A stretch of 64,000 nt of DNA from Blastococcus sp. TBT05-19 (GTDB taxonomy: Bacteria > Actinomycetota > Actinomycetes > Mycobacteriales > Geodermatophilaceae). The stretch lies in NCBI RefSeq assembly GCF_003319095.1, contig NZ_QOHI01000004.1:405444-469443 (forward strand). The letters run 5' to 3'. Within the stretch, counting starts at the first letter, position 1. Each line of letters opens with the position of its first letter. The notes beneath the pieces are model-generated. The model was not told the origin of the DNA. It searched no databases and saw only the letters and a program-made list of their open reading frames with translations. A program made the translations under genes and the position numbers. Shown piece by piece: positions 45,187 to 52,847 of the stretch.

Positions 45187-46155
45187 TCAGGCGCTGCGGC
45201 GGGCCCGCTTGGCCGGCGGCTTGTCGCCGGCGGCCGCGGTCTTCTTCGCGGGGGCGGTCTTCTTGGCGGCGGCCTTCTTCGCCGGGGCCTTCTTCGCCGG
45301 CGCCTCGTCCTCGGCGGCGGCCTTCTTCGGCGCGGCCTTCTTGGTGGCGGCCGGCTTCTCCTCCGGCTCGTCGTCGGCCGCGCCGCCCCGGGCGCGCTCG
45401 ACGCTGCGGCGCAGGGCGCTCATCAGGTCGACCACCGCGGCGCCGTCGTCCGGGGCCTCGGGGACCTGGGCCACCTCGCCACCGCTCTGCTTGGCCTCGA
45501 GCAGCGCCGTCATGGCCTCGCGGTACTCGTCGGTGAACTCCGACGGGTCGAACTCCGCCGTCATGGAGCCGATGAGCGCCTCGGCCATCTTCAGCTCCTG
45601 CGGGCGGACCGAGATGTCCTCGTCCAGGAACGCGAAGTCGGGCGTGCGGATCTCGTCGGGCCACCGCATCGTGTGCATCACGAGGATCCCGTCGCGCACC
45701 CGCAGGGCGGCCAGCGACTCCCGCTGGCGCAGCGCGATCTTGGTGATCGCCACCTGGCCGGCGTTCTCCAGCGCGTCGCGCAGCAGGACGTAGGGCCGGG
45801 CCGCGGGGCCGTCGGGCTCGAGGTAGTAGGTCTTCTCGAACATGATCGGGTCGATCTCGGACTGGTCGACGAACTCCAGGACCTCGATCTCCCGCCGGGT
45901 GGTCAGCGGCAGCTCGTCGAAGTCCTCGTCGGTGAGGATGACGACCTCGCCGCTGGGCAGCTCGTAGCCCTTGGCGATGTCGGCGTACTCAACCTCCTCG
46001 CCGTCGATCGAGCAGACCCGCTTGTACTTCACGCGGCCACCGTCGGCGGCGTGCACCTGGTGGAAGCGGATGTCCTTGTCCTCGGTGGCGGAGTACAGCT
46101 TCACACCGATGCTGACCAGCCCGAAGGACACGGCACCGCGCCAGATCGATCGCAT
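45187..46155 (-). CDS. ku: Ku DNA end-binding protein
   Basis: 322 residues. The Ku core (about 1-255) begins 'MRSIWRGAVSFGLVSIGVKL' and has 'KYKRVCSIDGEEVEYADIAK' and 'IDPIMFEKTYYLEPDG'. The tail from about 260 is a lysine/alanine/proline-rich stretch of repeated KKA/AKK units, the DNA-binding extension seen in actinobacterial Ku. The homodimer threads onto broken ends and recruits the ligase and polymerase encoded just downstream. Start ATG at 46155. Confidence 0.95.
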   Translation of the reverse strand: MRSIWRGAVSFGLVSIGVKLYSATEDKDIRFHQVHAADGGRVKYKRVCSIDGEEVEYADIAKGYELPSGEVVILTDEDFDELPLTTRREIEVLEFVDQSEIDPIMFEKTYYLEPDGPAARPYVLLRDALENAGQVAITKIALRQRESLAALRVRDGILVMHTMRWPDEIRTPDFAFLDEDISVRPQELKMAEALIGSMTAEFDPSEFTDEYREAMTALLEAKQSGGEVAQVPEAPDDGAAVVDLMSALRRSVERARGGAADDEPEEKPAATKKAAPKKAAAEDEAPAKKAPAKKAAAKKTAPAKKTAAAGDKPPAKRARRSA

Positions 46156-46295
46156 GCCGTTCCTCCTCCGCACCCAGCCGTCCGGGCGCTCCAGGACCCG
46201 GGGACGGGTCAAGATCGCAGGATAGGTCCCGGGCGGTACCCGTGGCAGCCCGGACGACGCGCCGGCTCCCTCCTCCGGGCGACAGGCGGCACCGC

Positions 46296-46874
46296 TCAGG
46301 TCTCGACGCCCGCCTCGGGCTCGGTCGGCGCCAGCGCGCCGTTCTGGATCGCGTCGTAGACGAACTGCAGGACGTCGGAGCCCGCGACGGTGGTCATCGT
46401 GAGGGCGGCGAGCCGGGTGGCCCGGGGTGCGCTCACGTAGCCGAACACGAACGCCGTCCCCACCCACTGGGCCAGGCAGAACGGGCAGGTGAGCAGCTCG
46501 CCCACCGCGTGCTTCACCCCGCCGTGCTCGCGCACCTCCTCGGCGACCTCGGCGTGACCCGAGGGTCCCTCGAACTTCACGAACGGCGCCCGGACCGGTG
46601 CGGTCACCGGGTCCTTGGCGATCCGCCGGGCCAGCCGGAAGGTCGCGATGGTCAGCAGGGCGGCGTCGCCGAGCGGGATCCGCTCCGGCAGCTCGCGGCC
46701 CGAGGCGCGCACCGCGGCCGCCCCGCCGGCCACCAGGCCCACGTACACGCCCATGGCGCCGAGGTCGGCGCCCAGCGGGCGGGCCTCGCCCTGGGTGTAC
46801 TCGCGCTTCTGGGTCCGTGCCCACCTGCGGAGGGGTGTCCCGACCCGCTGCTGCACCTGGTCTGCGATCGCCAT
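46296..46874 (-). CDS. DUF1360 membrane protein
   Basis: 192 residues. DUF1360 pattern: 'LGDAALLTIATFRLARRIAK', 'VTAPVRAPFVKFEGPSGHAE' and 'VGELLTCPFCLAQWVGTAFV', with C-P-F-C at a membrane edge, followed by a second helix 'TRLAALTMTTVAGSDVLQFV'. Three or so membrane helices. Function unknown. GGGGGAGGC just before the ATG at 46874 decides the start. It is divergent from the DUF5709 gene, and the 190-base gap between them must hold both promoters. Confidence 0.85.
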   Translation of the reverse strand: MAIADQVQQRVGTPLRRWARTQKREYTQGEARPLGADLGAMGVYVGLVAGGAAAVRASGRELPERIPLGDAALLTIATFRLARRIAKDPVTAPVRAPFVKFEGPSGHAEVAEEVREHGGVKHAVGELLTCPFCLAQWVGTAFVFGYVSAPRATRLAALTMTTVAGSDVLQFVYDAIQNGALAPTEPEAGVET

Positions 46875-47064
46875 GCCTCCCCCGCTACCCGCCGGAGGCA
46901 CGCCCATGCCGCCGGGCCGGCGACGTGCGGCGGGGCACACCGGCGCATGCCCTCCCGGCACCCGGGTAGGGCGGAGGTCAGACGCCGGTCCACCGACCGG
47001 CTCCGGCGTCCGCGAGGACGCCACGACGGACACCGCGCAGAACGCGCAGAGACGGAGGCACCGC
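46875..47064. other. Divergent intergenic region, DUF1360 / DUF5709
   Basis: 190 bases between two divergent starts. Apart from the two ribosome sites I see no clear promoter element, palindrome or RNA structure. Confidence 0.5.
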
Positions 47065-47478
47065 ATGACGCAGCCCGAGGGCCAGACCGCGCGCGACGTC
47101 TTCCCCGAGGACGAGGGCATCCCGGAGACCGCCCAGGACGACTCGCCCACCATGCAGACCGCCGAGGACCCCCAGTTCGAGGCGCTCCCCGGCGAGCGGG
47201 CCGGGGCCAGCGCGGACTTCGGCACCACCGCCTTCGAGCAGTCCGAGGGCGAGTCGCTGAGCGGCCGCCTGGACCGCGAGGTCCCCGACGGCGCCCTCGA
47301 CGTGCGCCCGGCCGAGGACCCGGACCGCGCCGACGCGCAGCTGGAGCAGGACACGTCCACGACGCCGGTCAGCGACTCCGGCACCAACCGCACCGCCGAC
47401 GACGTCGAGGCCACCGCGGACCTGCCCGTCGGCGGCGAGGGCCCCGAGGAGCGCGCGGTGCACGTCACCGACGGCTGA
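47065..47478 (+). CDS. DUF5709 acidic protein
   Basis: 137 residues, highly acidic and probably disordered, with no hydrophobic segment. 'EDEGIPETAQDDSPTMQTAE', 'GTTAFEQSEGESLSGRLDRE' and 'DTSTTPVSDSGTNRTADDVE' match DUF5709 proteins of actinobacteria ('E-x-L-x-x-R-L-x-x-E-x-P-D'). Function unknown. ATG at 47065 has GGAGG 6-7 bases upstream. Confidence 0.82.
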   Translation: MTQPEGQTARDVFPEDEGIPETAQDDSPTMQTAEDPQFEALPGERAGASADFGTTAFEQSEGESLSGRLDREVPDGALDVRPAEDPDRADAQLEQDTSTTPVSDSGTNRTADDVEATADLPVGGEGPEERAVHVTDG

Positions 47479-47736
47479 CCGACCGCCGGCTCCTCCCGCC
47501 GACCCGCTCCCCGAACACCCCCGAGGGTGTGTCCCGGGGGGCGGGTTGGCGTGCGCGCGGCAGGTTGTCTACGTTGGGTCAGCGGTTCAGCAGGTAGCCG
47601 CGCCGTGCCGGACGCTGGTCCGGCGCGTCACACGTTCGATCACCGGCGCACCGGGGGCCTCCTGGCCCCCAGCGCGCACAGCGGTAGATTGTCCGGGCGG
47701 CCCGCCGCCCGGTGCCGCCGAGAGGAGCCATTGTCC
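47479..47736 (+). other. 258-base leader region before the STAS gene
   Basis: Contains no supported gene. AGAGGAG at 47721-47727 is the ribosome site. TAGATT near 47683-47688 could be a -10 element, but I cannot pair it with a -35 or with a SigF-type GTTT/GGGTA pair. Confidence 0.4.
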
Positions 47737-48135
47737 GTGACCACTTCCGACTTGCCTGCCGAGGGGCAGCCCGACGTGTCGAGCGAGGGCACCGAGGCAC
47801 CCTTCGACGACGTGATCACGCTCTCGACCTCCACCGGTGAGGACGGCGCTGTCACGGTCACGGTCGTCGGCGAGGTGGACACCTTCACCGCCCCGGTGCT
47901 GCGTTCGACGCTGGACAGCCAGCTCGAGCAGTCGCCGCGCGAACTGGTGATCGACCTGTCGGGCGTCCAGTTCCTGGGTTCGGCCGGCCTGGCCGTGCTG
48001 GTGGAGACGCAGAAGTCCGCCCGCAGCCGCGAGGTGGCGCTGAGCCTGATCGCCACGACCCGAGCCGTGACCCGCCCGCTCGAGGTCACCGGCCTGATCG
48101 ACCTCTTCACGATCGCCGACAGCCCCGCCCGCTGA
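47737..48135 (+). CDS. STAS-domain anti-sigma factor antagonist (RsbV/SpoIIAA type)
   Basis: 132 residues. The acidic N-terminus (about 30) is followed by a single STAS domain: 'VTVTVVGEVDTFTAPVLRST', 'RELVIDLSGVQFLGSAGLAV' (the phosphorylatable Ser in L-G-S-A-G-L) and 'VTGLIDLFTIADSP'. When unphosphorylated it would bind an RsbW-type kinase and free its sigma factor; the rsbW-sigF pair lies 3.2 kb away. Start: GTG at 47737 is 9 bases from AGGAG; TTG at 47731 is the alternative. Confidence 0.87.
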   Translation: MTTSDLPAEGQPDVSSEGTEAPFDDVITLSTSTGEDGAVTVTVVGEVDTFTAPVLRSTLDSQLEQSPRELVIDLSGVQFLGSAGLAVLVETQKSARSREVALSLIATTRAVTRPLEVTGLIDLFTIADSPAR

Positions 48136-48142
48136 GGAAGGA

Positions 48143-48194
48143 CCACCCTTTCCCCCCGCGCCTCGCAGGCTCGGCGCGGGCCCCTGAAGGGTGG
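48143..48194 (+). terminator. Nested hairpin after the STAS gene
   Basis: Outer arms CCACCCTT (48143) / AAGGGTGG (48187) enclose an inner stem CCCGCGCC / GGCGCGGG. It begins 7 bases past the STAS stop. Confidence 0.7.
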
Positions 48195-48210
48195 CCGTTC
48201 CAGCACGTCA

Positions 48211-48244
48211 CGAAGGCCCCGCCGGTCATCCGGCGGGGCCTTCG
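48211..48244 (-). terminator. 15-bp perfect hairpin between convergent genes
   Basis: CGAAGGCCCCGCCGG pairs with CCGGCGGGGCCTTCG around TCAT, 8 bases past the topoisomerase stop. It can serve the minus-strand gene and back up the STAS terminator. Confidence 0.85.
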
Positions 48245-48252
48245 TCGTCCGT

Positions 48253-49263
48253 TCAGGCCGACAGGAGCTGGCAGACCGCCTGCTCGAGCACCTTCTGGGT
48301 GTCCCGGTCGGCGTCGGCCTCGTCGGCCTCGCGCAGGGCGTGCGCCACCGTCTCGCCGTGCTCGTACCGGTCGACCACCCGCGGGTCCACGTAGCTCGCC
48401 TTGCAGACCGCGGGCGTGTTCCCCAGCTGCTCGCTCACCTGCTTGTACGCCGCGGTCACGACCTTCTTCCGGGCCGTCTTGGACGTCGGCGGCGGCGCCT
48501 CGGCCAGCGCTGCGGCCATCAGCACGGTCGCCGTCCAGGTGCGGAAGTCCTTGGCCGAGATCTCCGCGCCGCTGATCTCCTTGAGGTAGGCGTTGATCTC
48601 CGTGCTGGTGACGTCCCGCCACTCGCCGTCGTCGGTCTGGTAGGCCAGCAGGTCCTCCCCCGCGTCGGCCGGCCGCTCCAGCAGCTGCCGCACGACGGTG
48701 GCGGTCGGCCGGTCGGTGACCTCCACCTCCCGCTCGATGCCGCCCTTCGCGACGTAGGAGTAGAACGTCCGCTCGCCGCGCACCGACACGTGCGAGCGCT
48801 TGAGCGTCGCCAGCCCGAAGGTGCCGTTCTCCTCCTCGTACTGCTCGCTGCCCACCCGGAACGCCCCCAGGTCGAGCAGCCGGATGGCGGTCGCCAGGAC
48901 CCGGTCGCGGTTGAGGCCGCGGGTGCGCAGCCCGGCCTTCACGGCGTCCCGCACGTCCGGGAGCTGGCGGGCGATCTCCAGCACCCGCTCGTGCTTCGCC
49001 GCGTCCCGCTTGATGCGCCACTGGTCGTGGTAGCGGTACTGGCGGCGGCCGGCGACGTCGAGCCCGGTGGCCTGGATGTGGCCGTTGGGCCAGGGGCAGA
49101 TCCAGACGTCCTTCCAGGCCGGCGGGATCGCCAGTCCGCGGACGCGGTCGAGCGTGTCGTCGTCCTTGAGGAGCGCGCCGTCGGTGTCGTAGTAGGCGAA
49201 GCCGCGTCCGGCGCGCCGCCGCCGGAGGCCCGGGCCGTGCACGTCGCTCCGCCGCAGTCTCAC
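48253..49263 (-). CDS. DNA topoisomerase IB (poxvirus type)
   Basis: 336 residues; nicks and reseals duplex DNA through a 3'-phosphotyrosine to relax supercoils. The N-terminal domain has 'GRGFAYYDTDGALLKDDDTL' and 'LAIPPAWKDVWICPWPNGHI'; the linker has 'GRRQYRYHDQWRIKRD'. The catalytic domain has 'IRLLDLGAFRVGSEQYEEEN' and 'SAKDFRTWTATVLMAAALAE', and ends with the nucleophile Tyr in 'AVCKASYVDPRVVDRYEHGE'. The GTG at 49263 starts just before the first conserved strand; an ATG at 49296 is possible. It lies 58 bases downstream of the interrupted stress phosphatase gene, on the same strand. Confidence 0.92.
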   Translation of the reverse strand: MRLRRSDVHGPGLRRRRAGRGFAYYDTDGALLKDDDTLDRVRGLAIPPAWKDVWICPWPNGHIQATGLDVAGRRQYRYHDQWRIKRDAAKHERVLEIARQLPDVRDAVKAGLRTRGLNRDRVLATAIRLLDLGAFRVGSEQYEEENGTFGLATLKRSHVSVRGERTFYSYVAKGGIEREVEVTDRPTATVVRQLLERPADAGEDLLAYQTDDGEWRDVTSTEINAYLKEISGAEISAKDFRTWTATVLMAAALAEAPPPTSKTARKKVVTAAYKQVSEQLGNTPAVCKASYVDPRVVDRYEHGETVAHALREADEADADRDTQKVLEQAVCQLLSA

Positions 49264-49321
49264 GGGCGGTCCATGTGCACCGGAGGCGTTCCGCAAACGC
49301 CGGTCCCCCGTCGGCGCCGGG

Positions 49322-51151
49322 TCAGCGGAGGTCCACCAGCCCGGCGAGCCCGCTGATCTCCAGCACGTGCCGGGTCACCCCGCCCTCGGGCGCGTGCACG
49401 GCGAGGCGCCAGCCCTCGTCGCGGGCGATCCGGGCGACGGCCAGCACCACCCGCACCGCCGCGCTGCTGAACAGGGTCACGCCGGCGAGGTCGAGCTCCA
49501 TGGGAGCGGCACCGCCGTGGCTGGCCTCCAGCATGCGGATCCGCAGCTGCTCGGCGCAGAGGGCGTCCACGGGGCCGCGCGCCCGGACCACCGGCCGCTC
49601 CCCCTCGCGGTCGACCACCACGTCGACGTTCTCGGCGGTGCGCGGCTGGTCCAGGTCCGCGTCCGGAGTCTGGCGCAACCGGAAGCTCAGGGTGACCGTC
49701 GTGCCGTGGTCCTCGACGAGGGTCACGCTGTCGACGAGCTGGCGCATGATCAGCAGGCCCCGGCCGCGGTCCCCGGGGTCGCGGTCCGGTGGGCGCCAGG
49801 TGCCCTCGTCGCGGATGGCGATGGTGAGCACACCGTCGATGTCGACCGCCGCCGTCACCGACATCGGACCGGGCTCGGTGCCCCGGTAGGCGTGCTCGGC
49901 GGCGTTGGCGCACGCCTCGCCGGCGGCGACCATGATCCCGACCCGGTCCTGCTCCCCGACGCCCAGCTCGGTCAGCCAGGCGCTGAGCCGCCGGCGGATC
50001 CCGGGAACCGCCTGGGGCACGGCGGTCAGGTCGAGCCGCAGCGTCTGCTGGGTGGCCGCCCGGCGGTGCACCACCAGGACGGCGACGTCGTCGAGCCAGC
50101 CGTGCGGGCGTCGCACCCCCTCCGCGATCTCGCGAGCCAGGCCTGCCGCGGCCTCGGCGTCCAGCTCGCCGGACCGTTCCAGCACCTCGCGGGACACCTC
50201 GCCGAGGCGGTCGAGGGCCTCGGCGGGGAGCCCGTCGTCGCCGGCGACGACGCCGTTGGAGAACAGCACCAGGGTGGCGCCGTGGGCCAGCACGTGCTCG
50301 TGCACCGGCGAGGGCGCCCCGGGCAGGCTGCCCAGCGGCGGCCGCGGCGTGACGGGCAGCCAGTCGATCTCCCCCGCAGGGCCCACGACCAGCGGAGCGG
50401 GGTGCCCGGCGGCGCTGTAGGCCAGCCGGCCGGTGTCGACGTCCAGGACGCCCTAGAAGACCGACGTGCCCTCGACGTCGTCCATGTCGGCGGCGAACGC
50501 GTCCAGGGTGGCGAGGACCGCGCCGGGGTGGTGCTCGCGGAGCAGCGTGGAGCGCAGCGCGCCGCGGAGCCGGCTCATCGCCCCGGCGGCGGCGACCCCG
50601 TGCCCGACGGCGTCGCCGACCACGAGGGCCAGCCGCCCCTTGCCGAGGGGCACCGCGTCGTACCAGTCCCCGCCGGCGGCCGCCGCCTCGGTGGCCCGGT
50701 GGTAGCTGCCCGACAGACGCAGGTCCGGCAGCATGGGCAGGGACGGCGGGAGCAGCGACCGCTGCGCCTGGTGCAGGTCGTCGCCGGCGTCCCCGACGAC
50801 CGGTTCCAGCACCAGGATCGCCGCGGGCTCCCCGTCGACCGCGAGCGGCCGCGCGGTCGCGGCCGTCTCCGGCCCGTCCGCGCCCAGCGGCCCGATCACC
50901 GTCTCGGCGCGGCCGCTGCGCAGGGCCGCCTGGACCGCGTCGGTCACCGGTCGGCCGGCGACCTCCGGGAGGCCGTCGTGCCCTCCGGGCAGCTCGCGCG
51001 CCCGGGCGTTGCGCCACAGGGGTTCGGGAGAGTCGGCGCGCAGGAAGAAGATCGCCTGCGGCGCCGCCTCCAGGGCAGCGACGAGCACGGCGGAACCCTC
51101 GTCCCAGGGGCCGTCGGAAGCGGGTGGCAGACTGCCGGAACTGGCGCTCAT
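49322..51151 (-). pseudogene. PAS-PP2C-ATPase-STAS stress sensor interrupted by an in-frame TAG
   Basis: One continuous 610-codon frame with a single amber codon at 50453-50455. Domains: PAS-like (about 20-110), SpoIIE/PP2C phosphatase (about 140-345; 'AAAAGGDWYDAVPLGKGRLA', 'VVGDAVGHGVAAAGAMSRLR'), RsbW-like ATPase (about 380-490; 'AAGEACANAAEHAYRG', 'RGRGLLIMRQLVDSV') and a C-terminal STAS domain ('LAGVTLFSSAAVRVVLAVAR'). The TAG falls inside the phosphatase, at 'GTSVF*GVLDVDTGRLAYSA', where relatives usually have Tyr or Ala, and the frame continues perfectly, so one base change explains it. Either an inactivated gene, a sequencing error, or two separate proteins (restart near 50386). ATG at 51151. 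Confidence 0.85.
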
Positions 51152-51226
51152 CTCCGGCCAGGGAACAGCAGGGTGGGAGGCGCGGCAACCGCGCCCCGGG
51201 GCTTGTCGCCCCGTGGGGACGACCAC

Positions 51227-51253
51227 GTTTCCCGAGACTGCTCCCGGGGGTAA
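51227..51253 (+). promoter_or_regulatory. SigF/SigB-type promoter upstream of the rsbW-sigF operon
   Basis: GTTT (51227-51230), a 17-base spacer and GGGTAA (51248-51253) match the actinobacterial SigF/SigB consensus GTTT-N14-17-GGGTA. It lies about 120 bases before the anti-sigma gene, which implies that the sigma factor drives its own operon. Confidence 0.72.
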
Positions 51254-51373
51254 CCAGCCCCCTTGTGCAGTGACCCGGAGGACGGTCCGCCCCACCGGGG
51301 TCGGGCTCCCGGACAGGATGGACCGCCGCGGCTCGAAGGCCGAGCGCGCCGGGAACGAAGGAGCGGACGACGA

Positions 51374-51865
51374 ATGGTCGACTCGAGGGGCCCCCTCGCG
51401 CAGGACGCGCGGCGCCCGGAACGGCTGGAGCTGCGCGTGCCCACCACCGCGACCCAGCTGCCCGCCGTCCGGGCGATGGCCGGTGACCTGGCGATGCGCA
51501 TGGACTACGACCTGGACGCCGTCGAGGACCTGCGCCTCGCCGTCGACGAGGCCTGCGCGACGCTCAGCACCATCGTCGAGGGCGACGCCCCGCTGACCGT
51601 CGTCTTCGAGACCACGCGGGCCGGGCTGCACATCGACGCCTGGGTCCCCACCGCCGACGGCACCGAGGTGCCCACCGACGGCTTCGGCTGGGCGGTGCTG
51701 GCTGCGCTGGTCGACGCCGTCGAGGGCCGCCGGTCGACCCAGGCCGAGGTGCCCGCGGGCAACGGCGGCTCGGAGCCGGTCGCGATCATCTCCATGGACA
51801 AGTTCCTGCCCGGTCAGCAGCCGGCCGGGGTGGGCAGCGACCAGAACCTCTCGGTGGCCCGGTGA
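51374..51865 (+). CDS. rsbW: RsbW-like anti-sigma factor (HATPase_c_2)
   Basis: 163-residue serine-kinase-like ATPase. 'LRVPTTATQLPAVRAMAGDL' begins the domain. The N box is 'VEDLRLAVDEACATL', degenerate compared with the usual E-x-x-x-N-A, and 'GFGWAVLAALVDAVE' takes the place of the glycine-rich lid. Its stop overlaps the sigma gene start (GTGA), the standard anti-sigma/sigma arrangement, so it most likely binds that sigma factor. Kinase activity is less certain because the Asn is replaced. ATG at 51374, GGAG about 10 bases upstream. Confidence 0.85.
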   Translation: MVDSRGPLAQDARRPERLELRVPTTATQLPAVRAMAGDLAMRMDYDLDAVEDLRLAVDEACATLSTIVEGDAPLTVVFETTRAGLHIDAWVPTADGTEVPTDGFGWAVLAALVDAVEGRRSTQAEVPAGNGGSEPVAIISMDKFLPGQQPAGVGSDQNLSVAR

Positions 51866-52797
51866 CCCCCTCGGCAGCCCCCGACTCCGTCGAGGAGCCG
51901 CTGGACGCCCGGCCGGGCGAGGACGACGAGCCGGCGCCCCCGCCGGCCGTGAGCACGTCCGACGACGCCGCGGAGCCGGCGGCCGAGGTACCCGTCGTCG
52001 AGCCGGCCGTGGAGCCCGAGGCCGTCCCGATGTCGGAGAACCGGAAGCGGGCCGAGCGGACCGCACCGCTGTTCGCCGAGCTGGCGTCGCTCGACAAGGA
52101 GGACCCGCGCCGGGAGCGGCTGCGCGAAGTCCTGGTCGAGGAGCACCTGCCCCTCGTCCGGCACTTCGCCCGCCGGTTCAGCAACCGCGGCGAGCCCTTC
52201 GACGACCTGCTGCAGGTCGGCACGCTCGGGCTGATCGCCGCCATCGACCGGTTCGACCCGACCCGTGGCGTGGAGTTCCTCTCCTTCGCGGTGCCGACGA
52301 TCACCGGTGAGATCAAGCGGCACTTCCGCGACCAGGGCTGGTCGGTGCGGGTCCCGCGCCGGCTGCAGGAGCTGCACCTGTCGCTGAACTCGGCCGTGGG
52401 CGAGCTGGCCCAGAAGAACGGCCGTGCCCCGACGCCCAGCGAGCTGGCCGAGCACCTGGGCATCCCGCGCGCGGAGGTGCTCGAGGGGCTCGCCGTGGCC
52501 AACGCCTACCGGAGCAGCTCGCTCGACGAGCGGCTCTCCGGCGAGGACGACTCCCCCACCCTGGCGGCGACGCTGGGCGAGGAGGACGCGGCGCTGGAGG
52601 GCGTGGAGTACCGCGAGTCCCTGCAGCCGCTGCTGGCCACCATCCCGGCCCGCGAGCGCCGCATCCTGATCCTGCGGTTCTTCGGCAACATGACCCAGTC
52701 GCAGATCGCCGCGGACATCGGCATCTCGCAGATGCACGTCTCCCGGCTGCTCAGCCAGACGCTGGCCAAGCTCCGCGAAGGTCTCCTCAAGGACTAG
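51862..52797 (+). CDS. sigF: SigF/SigB-family alternative RNA polymerase sigma factor
   Basis: 311 residues. An unusual acidic Pro/Ala/Glu-rich N-terminus (about 60 residues) precedes sigma-70 region 2 ('VEEHLPLVRHFARRFSNRGE', 'DDLLQVGTLGLIAAIDRFDP', 'FLSFAVPTITGEIKRHFRDQ'). Region 3 follows ('WSVRVPRRLQELHLSLNSAV'), then region 4 with its HTH ('RERRILILRFFGNMTQSQIA', 'ADIGISQMHVSRLLSQTLAK'). This is the SigB/SigF/SigG stress-sporulation branch. GTG at 51862 overlaps the rsbW stop. A SigF-type promoter ahead of the operon suggests autoregulation. Confidence 0.94.
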   Translation: MTPSAAPDSVEEPLDARPGEDDEPAPPPAVSTSDDAAEPAAEVPVVEPAVEPEAVPMSENRKRAERTAPLFAELASLDKEDPRRERLREVLVEEHLPLVRHFARRFSNRGEPFDDLLQVGTLGLIAAIDRFDPTRGVEFLSFAVPTITGEIKRHFRDQGWSVRVPRRLQELHLSLNSAVGELAQKNGRAPTPSELAEHLGIPRAEVLEGLAVANAYRSSSLDERLSGEDDSPTLAATLGEEDAALEGVEYRESLQPLLATIPARERRILILRFFGNMTQSQIAADIGISQMHVSRLLSQTLAKLREGLLKD

Positions 52798-52804
52798 ACA
52801 CTTC

Positions 52805-52832
52805 GGGCCGGCACCCCTGGGGGTGCCGGCCC
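52805..52832. terminator. 13-bp hairpin between sigF and the SPFH gene
   Basis: GGGCCGGCACCCC pairs with GGGGTGCCGGCCC, 7 bases past the sigma factor stop and 15 bases from the stop of the convergent SPFH gene, so it can act for both. Confidence 0.85.
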
Positions 52833-52847
52833 GTCGTGCGTCGGGGG

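Noticed and set aside
45190..45400. Short-period repeats resembling a repeat array
   Set aside because: They code for the lysine/alanine/proline-rich C-terminal tail of Ku, not a CRISPR or satellite.
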